DNA of 35,326 nucleotides. It comes from Defluviitaleaceae bacterium. GTDB taxonomy: Bacteria > Bacillota > Clostridia > Lachnospirales > WQUN01. Both the position numbers and the translations under genes were made by a program. The stretch spans positions 1 through 35,326 of the forward strand of contig WRLD01000031.1 of assembly GCA_009777845.1 (NCBI GenBank), read 5' to 3'. Under the pieces are notes generated by a model. That model saw nothing but the letters and a program-made list of their open reading frames with translations. It was not told the origin of the DNA and searched no databases. This document shows, in pieces, positions 16,572 to 25,247 of the stretch; the stretch's first letter is position 1; every line of letters starts with the position of its first letter.

Positions 16572-18788
16572 CTACTCTCTAGGTGGTCGTCTGTCGCCAA
16601 ACGGTCTGCCGCCGCCGCCGCGGTTTCTATCTCCGCCGCCGCTTCTTGGAGGCGGACGGCGTACGGTAGTGTCCGCAGTCGGGTCGATTACCGCCTTGCG
16701 TGAAAGATTTACACGCCCCTGGTCGTCTATTTCTACTACCTTTACTTGTACTATGTCGCCCTCTTTTGTGACGGATTCCATGGTTTCTACGCGGGTCACG
16801 TCCCATTGAGAGATATGCACAAGCCCCTCTTTTTCGGGAGCAATTTCCACAAACGCGCCGAAGGACATTAGGCGAGTAACCTTGCCTGTGTAAATCGCGC
16901 CGATTTCGGGCGGATTGACGATTGCCTTAATAAATTCAATAGCGCGGTTTACCTTAGTAATATCCTTATCCGCCACAAAAATACGTCCATCGTCCTCTGT
17001 ATCGATTTTTTCTACGCCAGATTCTTCTATTATGCGCTTAATGACCTTTCCGCGCGCTCCGATAACCTCGGCGATTTGCTCGGGATTGATACGGATAATG
17101 CAGATTTTCGGCGCGTGCGACGATATTTCCTCGCGCGGCTCGGGAATCGCAGGAATCATTACATCGTCAAGGATAATATTCCGCGCTATGCCTGTTTGTT
17201 CCAGCGATTTTTTAATGATGTCGGGGGTAAGGCCGTCAATTTTGATGTCCATTTGAATGGCGGTAATGCCCTCTTTTGTTCCCGCCACCTTAAAGTCCAT
17301 GTCGCCGAAAAAGTCCTCTAGCCCTTGTATGTCGGTAAGCAGAATAAAATCGTCCTCTGTGTCGCCTGTTACCATGCCCACAGAAATGCCTGCCACAGGG
17401 CGTTTGATTGGCACACCAGCCGCCATAAGGCTAAGCGTAGAGCCGCATATAGCTGCCTGAGAGGTCGAGCCGTTGGAGCTTAAAATTTCGCTAACAAGGC
17501 GAATTACATATGGGAAATCGTCCTCGCTGGGAATAACTGGAAGCAATGCACGTTCCGCAAGCGCGCCATGCCCTATTTCGCGCCTGCCAGGGCCGCGTGA
17601 CGGGCGTGTTTCGCCCACGGAATAGCTCGGGAAGTTGTAATGGTGCATGTAGCGTTTGTTTTCCTCTGCTTCGTCTAAGCCGTCAAGCCTTTGGGTATCG
17701 CCGCTAGAGCCAAGGGTAGTAACCGTAAGCACCTGCGTTTGCCCGCGCCTAAATATAGCCGAGCCGTGCGTACGCGGCAAAATATCCACTTCTGCAAACA
17801 AATTTCTGATTGCATCGGGGGTACGGCCATCGGGGCGTTTTTTTTGCTTCAAAATCATTCGGCGTACGGTTTCTTTTTCAAATTTGTAAATAGCCGCACC
17901 CACATGAGGTGTCCAGCTCTCAGCTTCTTCCTCGGAGAAAGCCGATACTATTTGCGCATCAACATCATCTCGGATTTGTGCCATATTCGCATCGCGGTCT
18001 TGCTTTAGGTCGGTGAAAACGGCGTTTTCCATGCGCGTATCGGTAATAAACGCGGTGATTTTTTCGTATAGCTCCGTTGGAATACTGTGCTGCTCATATT
18101 CGCGCTTGGGCTTGGCGTTTTCCGCAATGATTGTGTCTATAAATTTGATAATTTTTTTGTTTTCCTCGTGTGCAAGCATTATGGCATCGAACATGATTTC
18201 GTTGGAAACCTCGTCCGCGCCTGCTTCTATCATCATTACCTTGTTTCGCGTGGAGCTGACAGTAAGCGACAGCTTGCTTACCTCGCGCTGTGCGGCATCG
18301 GGGTTTACGACCAGCTCGCCGTCCACAAGACCGATATTTACCGCCGCCGTAGGCCCGTTAAAGGGAATGTCGGAAATACAAAGCGCAATCGACGAGCCGA
18401 GCATTGCCGCTATTTCGGGGCTTGCGTCCTGGTCCATAGAAAGAACCGTAGCGACCACCGCCACGTCATTGCGATAATCGTCTGGGAATAGCGGACGAAT
18501 GGGGCGGTCAATTAGGCGTGACGCTAAAATCGCGTGTTCTGTGGGGCGACCCTCGCGCCTAAACCACGAGCCTGGGATTTTTCCTACAGCGTAAAATCTT
18601 TCCTCGTAATCTACACTCAGCGGAAACCAGTCTATGCCTGCGCGCGGCTTTTCGCTAGTTGTGGCGGTTACTAGAACCACCGTTTCTCCGTACTTTATGA
18701 GAGCCGAGCCGCCCGCAAGCTCCGCAACGCGGTTTAATTCGCAGGAAAGCTCTCGCCCAGCCAGTTCTGTTTTATAAATCCTCTGCAT
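16572..18788 (-). CDS. pnp: Polynucleotide phosphorylase
   Basis: Exoribonuclease that degrades RNA phosphorolytically, 3' to 5'; trimeric, cytoplasmic. It has 738 residues: two RNase PH domains (the first opening with GRELSCELNRVAELAGGSAL, the second with PDGRTPDAIRNLFAEVDILP) joined by a helical domain, then a KH domain with the GARGKVIKRIIEE loop, and an S1 domain (GAIYTGKVTRLMSFGAFVEI). The C-terminal tail is Arg/Gly-rich, suggesting extra RNA contacts. It follows rpsO by seven bases, the classic rpsO-pnp pair. Confidence 0.97.
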   Translation of the reverse strand: MQRIYKTELAGRELSCELNRVAELAGGSALIKYGETVVLVTATTSEKPRAGIDWFPLSVDYEERFYAVGKIPGSWFRREGRPTEHAILASRLIDRPIRPLFPDDYRNDVAVVATVLSMDQDASPEIAAMLGSSIALCISDIPFNGPTAAVNIGLVDGELVVNPDAAQREVSKLSLTVSSTRNKVMMIEAGADEVSNEIMFDAIMLAHEENKKIIKFIDTIIAENAKPKREYEQHSIPTELYEKITAFITDTRMENAVFTDLKQDRDANMAQIRDDVDAQIVSAFSEEEAESWTPHVGAAIYKFEKETVRRMILKQKKRPDGRTPDAIRNLFAEVDILPRTHGSAIFRRGQTQVLTVTTLGSSGDTQRLDGLDEAEENKRYMHHYNFPSYSVGETRPSRGPGRREIGHGALAERALLPVIPSEDDFPYVIRLVSEILSSNGSTSQAAICGSTLSLMAAGVPIKRPVAGISVGMVTGDTEDDFILLTDIQGLEDFFGDMDFKVAGTKEGITAIQMDIKIDGLTPDIIKKSLEQTGIARNIILDDVMIPAIPEPREEISSHAPKICIIRINPEQIAEVIGARGKVIKRIIEESGVEKIDTEDDGRIFVADKDITKVNRAIEFIKAIVNPPEIGAIYTGKVTRLMSFGAFVEIAPEKEGLVHISQWDVTRVETMESVTKEGDIVQVKVVEIDDQGRVNLSRKAVIDPTADTTVRRPPPRSGGGDRNRGGGGRPFGDRRPPRE

Positions 18789-18795
18789 ACAATGC

Positions 18796-19053
18796 CTACT
18801 TTCTTAGCCCGAGTTCGCCTATGAGCGCGCGATATTTAACGATGTCTTGCTTGCGGATATAGTCCAAAAGTCCGCGCCTTTGACCGACTAGCTTCAACAG
18901 CCCTCTGCGTGAATGGAAATCCTTGGCATGTGTACGCAAATGCTCTGTCAAATGGTTGATTCGCGCTGTAAGCAGCGCAACCTGTACCTCTGGCGAGCCT
19001 GTGTCCGCGGCTCCCCTCGCGTGCTTCGCGATAATTTCCTTTTTGTTAATCAT
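18796..19053 (-). CDS. rpsO: 30S ribosomal protein S15
   Basis: Binds 16S rRNA and nucleates assembly of the platform. It has 85 residues, slightly shorter than the usual 88-89. The conserved core [21 protein letters not shown] and [18 protein letters not shown] are present. The start has AGGAGG seven bases upstream. First gene of rpsO-pnp-M16-dut. Confidence 0.97.
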   Translation of the reverse strand: MINKKEIIAKHARGAADTGSPEVQVALLTARINHLTEHLRTHAKDFHSRRGLLKLVGQRRGLLDYIRKQDIVKYRALIGELGLRK

Positions 19054-19077
19054 TTTAAAGCCTCCTATGGTTTTTTG

Positions 19078-19096
19078 TTACTGCACTAGACAGTAA
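19078..19096 (-). promoter_or_regulatory. Small hairpin in the rpsO leader
   Basis: TTACTG and CAGTAA form a six-base-pair stem with a seven-base loop, about 25 bases before the rpsO start codon. S15 represses its own mRNA in several bacteria by binding such leaders. Whether this one is bound is only a guess. Confidence 0.3.
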
Positions 19097-19175
19097 TAAT
19101 TTCCTCATGCCACGCAAGGGTTGGAGCTTCCTATTGCGGAGCATGGGTTGGCAATTTGAGTATCGCCTAAAGGCA

Positions 19176-19203
19176 AGTATAGCATAGGTGGGGAGTATGT
19201 CAA
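19176..19203 (-). promoter_or_regulatory. Promoter of the rpsO-pnp operon
   Basis: Read on the minus strand: TTGACA (19203-19198), 16 bases, then TGC followed by TATACT (19181-19176), an extended -10. The leader to rpsO would be about 115 bases. Confidence 0.7.
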
Positions 19204-19229
19204 GGAATGGGACAAGTGGGAATGAAATG

Positions 19230-19500
19230 AAATGCGGATTTGGGGGATTTTAAAGGCATGGAACGCGGATTTGCACGGATTTGGCGGATTTGCGCGGATT
19301 TTTTCCGTGTAAATTAACGACAATGGAATGAAGATTTTATCCATGTACATTAAAGGTAGCGGAACACGGATTTGACGGATTTACACGGATTTTGCGGATT
19401 TTGTCCGCGTAAACTACTAAACGGCGATATATTTTCCCACGAGCCAATCCGCGTAAATCTGCGTAAATCCGTTGAATCCGTGTGAAGCCCTTAAATCCCT
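19230..19500. repeat. GCGGATTT-type repeats, degenerate cluster
   Basis: From GCATGGAACGCGGATTTGC (about 19256) onward the region is a series of GCGGATTT and AATCCGCG-type units in both orientations, with several partial palindromes. It lies upstream of the rpsO promoter and holds no plausible gene: the open frames across it are translations of the repeats. Confidence 0.7.
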
Positions 19501-19518
19501 TAAATCTACATCTTATCG

Positions 19519-19676
19519 TCTGTCGTGCCACGCTCCCTCTGTGCCTCTGTGCCTCTGTGTGAAAAAATCTTTTTGATAAATAATGAACGTAGGTAAAGCG
19601 TAAAGCCTCGTTCTTTAGTTTAAAAGAATTTTTCACACAGAGGCACAGAGGCACAGAGGGCGAGAGGCACAGCAGA
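19519..19676. mobile_element. CTCTGTG inverted-repeat element, copy B
   Basis: Same organisation as 9933-10086: left arm with CTCTGTGCCTCTGTGTGAAA, core AATGAACGTAGGTAAAGCGT and right arm TTCACACAGAGGCACAGAGG ending GGCACAGCAGA. It is again flanked by pieces of the GCGGATTT family. Confidence 0.8.
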
Positions 19677-19683
19677 AATACGG

Positions 19684-19757
19684 ACGGACGTTGATTTTTA
19701 ATTAACGTCCGAAAAAATCCGCGAAAATCCGTTAAATCCGCGAAAATCCGCGTTCCA
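19684..19757. repeat. GCGGATTT-type repeat half adjoining comM
   Basis: Consists of a hairpin-like start (GGACGTT and AACGTCC) and AATCCGCGAAAATCCG-type units ending CGCGTTCCA at 19757, which is 13 bases from the comM stop codon. Confidence 0.7.
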
Positions 19758-19770
19758 TTTGGTTTTTCGC

Positions 19771-21297
19771 CTACCAATACTTCCTATCCAACCCCCGATA
19801 AGAAACAGCTTCCGCGATATGCTCTATCGAAATATCCGCACAATCCGCTAAATCCGCAATCGTACGCGCTATTTTTAACACCTTGTGATACGCTCTCGCG
19901 CTCAACGCCATTGTGTCGTACACGCTACGCATAAGGGCTTGCGCTTCGCCGCATAGCTTGCAATGCTTTTTTATTAGCTGTGTGTTCATTTTTGCGTTGA
20001 AGTAAATCGCGGCTTGCTCGTTTGCGAAACGGTGCTGCTGGCGTTGGCGCGCGTTTTCTACGCGGGCTTTTATTTCGGCGGAGGTTTCGGAGGGGCTTAC
20101 GTTTTCTAGCTCCTTGTATTCTACTGGGCTTGCCTCGACCTGTATGTCTATTCTGTCGAGCAGCGGTCCCGATATTTTTTCCAAATAGCGAGCAATTTCG
20201 GCCTCGGAGCAGGTACAGCGCGGCGTTCCCATATAGCCGCAGGGGCAGGGGTTCATTGCCGCAAGCAACAAAAACACGCTCGGGTATGTGGACGTTCCGC
20301 CCGTGCGTGATATGGTAATTTGGCCGTCCTCTAGCGGCTGGCGTAGGGTTTCCAGTGCCTTTTTTTGAAATTCGGGAAGCTCGTCAAGGAACAATACGCC
20401 GTTGTGTGCGAGGGTGATTTCGCCTGGCATGGGAACACGTCCGCCGCCTGTAAGTGAAATATACGAGGCCGTATGGTGCGGCGTGCGAAAGGGGCGCGCC
20501 GACATAAGCAAATTTTTGTGGTTTAGCAGGCCTGCAATGCTGTAAATTTTTGTTATTTCCATGCTTTCGTCGGGCGATAGGTCGGGCATAATCGTGGGAA
20601 GCCGCCGCGCAAGCATGGTTTTTCCTGCACCTGGCGGCCCAATCATCAAGGCGTTGTGATAGCCTGCCGCCGCTATTTCCAACGCGCGTTTTACATAGGC
20701 TTGTCCTGCCACCTCGGAAAAATCTACATCGTATGTATTTGTTTTTTGCAAATTTACAACGCCCGATTTTAGCGGCGTTATGGGCGCGCCAGAAAAGTGC
20801 TTAACTAGCTGTGTGATATTTTCCACAGGAAAAATAACTGCGCCGTCTACCAAGGCCGCCTCGTTTGCGTTTTCCGCGCTAATGAAAAAGAATTTCGCGC
20901 CGTTTGATTTCGCTTGCATTACCATAGGCAAAATTCCGCTAACACCGCGAAGCCCGCCGTCAAGCGACAGCTCGCCTGCAAAGAAGCACTTTTCCAGCTC
21001 CTTTTGCGGCGCGATTATTCCCATGCACATTAAAATACCCACCGCCATAGGCAAATCAAAGGACGGCCCAGACTTTCTTATGTCGGCGGGCGCGAGGTTT
21101 ACGGTTATTCGCTTGATAGGAAACGTAAAGCCTGCGTTGCGGATAGCGGCGCGGATACGCTCGCGCGATTCCTTTACGGCGGAGTCTGGCAGCCCAACAA
21201 TATCAAAGACTGGCAGACCGCTTGTAAGGTCTACCTCCACATCTATGTCATAGCTTTCTACGCCGACTACCGCGCCGCTTAGTATGCGAACGAACAT
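19771..21297 (-). CDS. comM: YifB/ComM-family AAA+ ATPase
   Basis: Magnesium-chelatase-like AAA+ protein of 508 residues. In naturally transformable bacteria ComM is a hexameric helicase that promotes branch migration during recombination of taken-up DNA. The N-terminal domain starts VRILSGAVVGVESYDIDVEV, with the conserved GLPDSAVKESRERIRAAI. Walker A is MIGPPGAGKTMLARRLP and Walker B lies in GVLFLDELPEF. A Cys cluster follows (NPCPCGYMGTPRCTC), then the C-terminal Mg-chelatase domain ending in AEAVSYRGLDRKYW. GGAGGT precedes the ATG. It starts 16 bases after the wall-anchored protein gene, so it may be read from the secreted-protein operon. Confidence 0.92.
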   Translation of the reverse strand: MFVRILSGAVVGVESYDIDVEVDLTSGLPVFDIVGLPDSAVKESRERIRAAIRNAGFTFPIKRITVNLAPADIRKSGPSFDLPMAVGILMCMGIIAPQKELEKCFFAGELSLDGGLRGVSGILPMVMQAKSNGAKFFFISAENANEAALVDGAVIFPVENITQLVKHFSGAPITPLKSGVVNLQKTNTYDVDFSEVAGQAYVKRALEIAAAGYHNALMIGPPGAGKTMLARRLPTIMPDLSPDESMEITKIYSIAGLLNHKNLLMSARPFRTPHHTASYISLTGGGRVPMPGEITLAHNGVLFLDELPEFQKKALETLRQPLEDGQITISRTGGTSTYPSVFLLLAAMNPCPCGYMGTPRCTCSEAEIARYLEKISGPLLDRIDIQVEASPVEYKELENVSPSETSAEIKARVENARQRQQHRFANEQAAIYFNAKMNTQLIKKHCKLCGEAQALMRSVYDTMALSARAYHKVLKIARTIADLADCADISIEHIAEAVSYRGLDRKYW

Positions 21298-21313
21298 TTG
21301 TACCTCCGTTTAT

Positions 21314-22315
21314 TCAGCTATTACTCCGCCTGTATCTGCAAAAAAAGCTATAGCCCCACAAGCCCACCGCCGTGACTAAACAAGCAAGCAGTGCTATTGC
21401 GTAGCCTGTCATGTCCGCAATGCCTGTGGGTGGGAAGCCGAAAGGGTCGCGTGTGAATGTGACTTCTAGGGGTTCGCTTTCGTCCATGCCATCTCTATAC
21501 GCATAAGCCGTAATTGTGGTAGTGTGGTGTAGCGTAAACGGCTCAGTATAGGTTGATGAGGAAGAGGAATAATCCGTATCGGGGCTAGTTAAGTAATAGT
21601 GAATTTCTGCCCCCTCTGTTTCACAGGAAAGTGTTACAGTTACATTGCCAGTAAACATACCGCCGTCTGGTGTTGCCGTGGGTGTGGCGACTGTGCCATT
21701 GAACACATCGTCTGTAAATGTGACTTGTAATGCTTCACTCTCTTCCATGCCCTCTCTCCACGCAGAAGCTCTAATAGTAGTGGTAAAGGTTAGTATAATT
21801 GGTTCAGTATATTCTAATATTACGTCGGGATAGCCTACGCCAGGGCTACTTAAAGTATAGTAAATTATCGCGCCATCTGTTTCACAGGAAAGTGTCACAA
21901 TTACGCTATCGTTAAGCATGTCGGTAAATATACCGCCGTCTGGTGTTGCCGTGGGTGTGGCGACTGTGCCATTGAACACGTCGTCTGTAAAAGTGACCTC
22001 TAATGCCTCACTCTCTTCCATGCCCTCTTTCTCTGCCCTAGCCCTAATAGTAGTAGTAAAGGTTAGCGTAATTGGTTCGGTGTATTCTAATACTTCGGCA
22101 GGATAATCCACACCAGGGCTATCTAAAGAATAGTAAATTGTCGCGCCCTCTGTTTCACAGGAAAGTGTCACAATTACGCTATTGTTAAGCATGTCGGTAA
22201 ACATACCGCCGTCTGGTGTTGCCGTGGGTGTAGCGACCTTGTCCTCTGCAAAAACAACACTCAAGCTACTCACCACCATAACACTAAATACTAGCAATCC
22301 CAATAATCGTTTCAT
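21314..22315 (-). CDS. Cell-wall-anchored protein with three chitobiase-C-like repeats
   Basis: Secreted surface protein of 333 residues. A signal peptide (MKRLLGLLVFSVMVVSSLSVVFAE) is followed by three repeats of about 91 residues, each beginning VATPTATPDGG and containing VTLSCET and TFTTTIRA-type strands. This matches the CHB_HEX_C_1 fold, an immunoglobulin-like domain. The C terminus has FPPTG (residues 294-298), a hydrophobic helix (YAIALLACLVTAVGLWGYSFF) and the tail CRYRRSNS, the layout of a sortase signal with F in place of L. The repeats are also near-identical as DNA, with period 273 bases. It starts two bases after the protease stop, so the two are co-translated. No sortase gene is in the window. 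Confidence 0.82.
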   Translation of the reverse strand: MKRLLGLLVFSVMVVSSLSVVFAEDKVATPTATPDGGMFTDMLNNSVIVTLSCETEGATIYYSLDSPGVDYPAEVLEYTEPITLTFTTTIRARAEKEGMEESEALEVTFTDDVFNGTVATPTATPDGGIFTDMLNDSVIVTLSCETDGAIIYYTLSSPGVGYPDVILEYTEPIILTFTTTIRASAWREGMEESEALQVTFTDDVFNGTVATPTATPDGGMFTGNVTVTLSCETEGAEIHYYLTSPDTDYSSSSSTYTEPFTLHHTTTITAYAYRDGMDESEPLEVTFTRDPFGFPPTGIADMTGYAIALLACLVTAVGLWGYSFFCRYRRSNS

Positions 22316-22317
22316 GG

Positions 22318-24033
22318 TTATTCCTCGCTTTTCGCTAAATTAAAACCAAATGCTGTTGGGTAAACAGCTAGCCGTGTGAGTGGTTTTTCGGCGGCACTAC
22401 TAATATATGCCAAAACCTCTATATGTTCGTCAGAATTAAGCTGTGCCGTTGTTGGTAGTGTAAATGTTGCGTTCCCTGTGCTGTCAAGGGTTACGTTTCC
22501 TAAGGCTATGGGCGTTGGGTTGTCGCTTTTTTTAATCTCGATATATAAGGTTTTGTTTTTCCAAAATGCACCTGTTTCCGACACGTTAATCGAATTAAAG
22601 GTAAGCACCGCTCCATTGTATGACAAGTCATTGACCGATAGCAAAATCTCGGAAATAACTGATTGAATCGCCCTGTAAACATTTAGCCGCCTGCTTCCGT
22701 TTACAAAACCGTCTAGGGCGGGAATAATGTCTGCGTTGTCTAAGAGTGCCGCTTTTAATTCTTCCGTTGTAAGATTTGGATTAGCGGACAAAAGCAACGC
22801 CGCCGCACTCGCTACATGGGGTGCCGCCATAGATGTACCAGACCTGTTTCCGTAACGGTTGTTACGCTCAGTGCTGTAAATAATATTACCCGGTGCCGCA
22901 ATATCAACTGTATTAACACCATAGCTTGAGTCTGAATGTTTTCTGTCGTTACTTATGGTAGCCGCCACAAAAATAACATTACCTAATGCGTGTGCCGAGG
23001 TATAGGTGGAATTAGTATCAAGATTCACATTATCATTATTGGCGGCTATAATAAGAAGCCCATCATAATCACGGACAGCATTATTAAAAGTCTGTGACGA
23101 TGAAATCTTGTAACTCATAGTTATAATCGGTAAGTCATGTAATGTCGCCATTCTTACAGCTGCAGCCCGCAATGTTCCATTTGTACTGCCACTGGTAGAA
23201 CTTATAGCAATGTTTATCGGCACTATGCTAACATTCCAGTTTACACCGACTAAGCCAATTGAATTATTCCCCACTGCACCAACCGTACCCGCAACGTGCG
23301 TGCCATGACCGCTAAGGTCCATTGAGTCAGCCTTGTCGTAGGAATCAAGCCTAGCATTATAACTAAGGAAAGGGTCTATATTATCCACTAGGTCGGGGTG
23401 GTTATAATCCACGCCTGTGTCAAGCACGCCTACCCTAACAGAATGACTACCAGTAGTAATGTCCCACGCTAGTGGAGCTTGTATTTTTTCCAATCCCCAA
23501 AGCCTACTATACTCTGGGTCGTTCGGAACTGCGGCAGGATACGATATATAATTCGGCTCGGCATAAGACACATACGGATTTTTCTTTAATACTTCGATTG
23601 CTTCCAGTACGCTCCCTCTAGTTTTGGAGGACAGCGTTATTACATACACCGTGCCTACTTGCTCTCTTAACGCGGATAGCCTTTCTTTATTAACACTGGC
23701 TACCATTTCGCGCGTAGCTCCGCCAGACGGCTCAAAAGGGGCTACCAGCGGCTCATATAAATCCTCGATTTCGGCTATATCTAGCCCAGAGAATAACGCT
23801 CTCGGCTCTGACCGCATGTTGCGAGCCTTTAAGCCAACAATCACCTCGCCAGGCATAAATTCATTTTCGTAATTTCTAGGGTCGTAAATACGGTCGAGGT
23901 CTTTTTGTGATAGCTGTGGCGTAACTGCGTTTTTTTCGGCTACGTCCGTTTTTGCCGTACCTGCGAATACATCAAGTATACCAATGGTTAAAATTACGGT
24001 CAAGAAAATTGCTAATAACCTTGTTTTTTTCAT
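22318..24033 (-). CDS. Secreted subtilisin-like serine protease (S8)
   Basis: Extracellular protease of 571 residues. I choose the ATG at 24033 because AAAGGAAA lies upstream; an ATG six codons earlier lacks one. A signal peptide (KKTRLLAIFLTVILTIGIL) leads into a propeptide-like region (FMPGEVIVGLKA to NPYVSYAEPNYI). The catalytic domain has the full triad: Asp205 in VGVLDTGVDYNHPDL, His243 in GHGTHVAGT and Ser401 in GTSMAAPHVA; an oxyanion Asn lies in IIAANN. About 110 residues of beta-rich C-terminal domain follow (ILLSVNDLSYNG onward). It lies between the cohesin-like gene (43-base gap) and the wall-anchored protein gene. It may process surface proteins, but no target is visible. Confidence 0.93.
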   Translation of the reverse strand: MKKTRLLAIFLTVILTIGILDVFAGTAKTDVAEKNAVTPQLSQKDLDRIYDPRNYENEFMPGEVIVGLKARNMRSEPRALFSGLDIAEIEDLYEPLVAPFEPSGGATREMVASVNKERLSALREQVGTVYVITLSSKTRGSVLEAIEVLKKNPYVSYAEPNYISYPAAVPNDPEYSRLWGLEKIQAPLAWDITTGSHSVRVGVLDTGVDYNHPDLVDNIDPFLSYNARLDSYDKADSMDLSGHGTHVAGTVGAVGNNSIGLVGVNWNVSIVPINIAISSTSGSTNGTLRAAAVRMATLHDLPIITMSYKISSSQTFNNAVRDYDGLLIIAANNDNVNLDTNSTYTSAHALGNVIFVAATISNDRKHSDSSYGVNTVDIAAPGNIIYSTERNNRYGNRSGTSMAAPHVASAAALLLSANPNLTTEELKAALLDNADIIPALDGFVNGSRRLNVYRAIQSVISEILLSVNDLSYNGAVLTFNSINVSETGAFWKNKTLYIEIKKSDNPTPIALGNVTLDSTGNATFTLPTTAQLNSDEHIEVLAYISSAAEKPLTRLAVYPTAFGFNLAKSEE

Positions 24034-24076
24034 AACAGCGTTTCCTTTCATAATTTATATTTTCGTTCAAAGGTTT

Positions 24077-25042
24077 CTATTCCACAATCTGCACACTCAC
24101 CTCTGTAATATCGGCAACCTCCGCTATATCCTTAAATCGCACAGTCGCAAGCACCGCGGTGAACACGTCCGTCACGTTGCCGTCATACGACAACAAAATC
24201 TGCCCCTCGTCGGGCTGTGTTATTTGAACCGTTCCGCCGTTCGGCAAAATGACATCTGCTAAGTCAACCGCTTCAAGGTGTTGGGGGTCGTACAGCACTT
24301 CAAATACTCTGTATTGAATCGGTAGCATGGAAACATTCAGCGTAATTTCATGGTAGCTATCGTAAAAAGTGTCATGTCCGCCGACAGGCAATATATGCGT
24401 TCTCGGCAAGCCCAAATAGTAATTATGAAGCATAGCCTGTGCCGAAGCAATCGAATTAGCAAGCTCGGCGATTGCCTGCGGTGTCGCCCAATACTGGCTC
24501 GACAGTACGTCCGAGCCGTCCTCGCTCTCGATTGTTTCCTCCAAAAGCTCAATGGCTAGGGCGACCGTTTCCTCAAGAGACTGCACGGCTTCCTCTATTG
24601 TTTCGTAATTTCCAATGCCCCTGCCGAAAATGTTTTGCACTCTTGCATTAAAATCATAAGCAAGAAGTGCTTCGAGCCGTTGCTTGCCTGCAATGGCAAC
24701 AAAAACGTAATCGAACGTATCGTCCAACGCACCTACGTGGAGCGTGCCTGTAGCCACGCCGTTTGCAGGGTAAAATTCGCTAACGATTAGCGGAAACGCG
24801 CCGACCATTGCGGCTTCGGGCGTGCGTTCGCGTTTTTCAATGCCGATTGTTACGGATTTTTCGCTTGTTGGGACATTTACTATTGTGAAGTGAAGCGCGT
24901 AATCGCCTGTGTGGTTGTACTCAAACACGGAAAGTGTCATGTCTGTGGCGGAAAATAGGTTGATTAGCACAATGGATAGAATGGCGGTAAGTACAAGACA
25001 TGCAGAAAGGAAAAATTTGGTTTTGCTGGCTGTAGGCTTCAT
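24077..25042 (-). CDS. Membrane-anchored protein with cohesin-like C-terminal domain
   Basis: Protein of 321 residues from the ATG at 25042, which has GGAGGT six bases upstream. A hydrophobic segment near the N terminus (KFFLSACLVLTAILSIVLIN) is a signal or anchor. The middle is partly acidic and helical (EEAVQSLEETVALAIELLEE). The last 110 residues have a cohesin-like strand pattern: ITLNVSMLPIQYRVFEVLYD, PQHLEAVDL, ILLSYDGN and AVLATVRFKDIA. Cohesins bind dockerins, and a dockerin-like C terminus is encoded at about 35000-35159, although the similarity is weak and should be tested structurally. First gene of the secreted-protein operon, divergent from sigE. Confidence 0.6.
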   Translation of the reverse strand: MKPTASKTKFFLSACLVLTAILSIVLINLFSATDMTLSVFEYNHTGDYALHFTIVNVPTSEKSVTIGIEKRERTPEAAMVGAFPLIVSEFYPANGVATGTLHVGALDDTFDYVFVAIAGKQRLEALLAYDFNARVQNIFGRGIGNYETIEEAVQSLEETVALAIELLEETIESEDGSDVLSSQYWATPQAIAELANSIASAQAMLHNYYLGLPRTHILPVGGHDTFYDSYHEITLNVSMLPIQYRVFEVLYDPQHLEAVDLADVILPNGGTVQITQPDEGQILLSYDGNVTDVFTAVLATVRFKDIAEVADITEVSVQIVE

Positions 25043-25078
25043 GGACGACCTCCGTATTTTCAAATCATATTTTTGTAA

Positions 25079-25108
25079 AATATATCATATAAAGACATAA
25101 AAAGTCAA
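25079..25108 (-). promoter_or_regulatory. Promoter of the secreted-protein operon
   Basis: On the minus strand TTGACT (25108-25103), 18 bases, then TATATT (25084-25079). It lies about 40 bases upstream of the cohesin-like gene, in an A/T-rich stretch. Confidence 0.5.
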
Positions 25109-25183
25109 ATATTTCTACATGCTCGTTTTTTTCTCTTTTTTCTGCAAAAATTTTTTGTTTATCTGTTTATAAATAAATATTAA

Positions 25184-25216
25184 ATGACAAATTATAACTC
25201 GCGCGAGTTTTATACT
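25184..25216 (+). promoter_or_regulatory. Candidate long-spacer promoter of sigE with palindrome
   Basis: ATGACA (25184-25189) and TATACT (25211-25216) are 21 bases apart. The Bacillus spoIIG promoter also has an abnormally long spacer and is activated by Spo0A. TGACAAA (25185-25191) is one base from the Spo0A-box consensus TGNCGAA. The spacer holds the perfect palindrome AACTCGCGCGAGTT (25196-25209). Suggestive only. Confidence 0.45.
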
Positions 25217-25247
25217 AGGGGCAATTGATTCATAGGAGGTATTTTCC

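Noticed and set aside
19105..19777. Two open frames of 81 and 146 codons between comM and rpsO
   Set aside because: They are translations of GCGGATTT and CTCTGTG repeats, and the second runs into comM.
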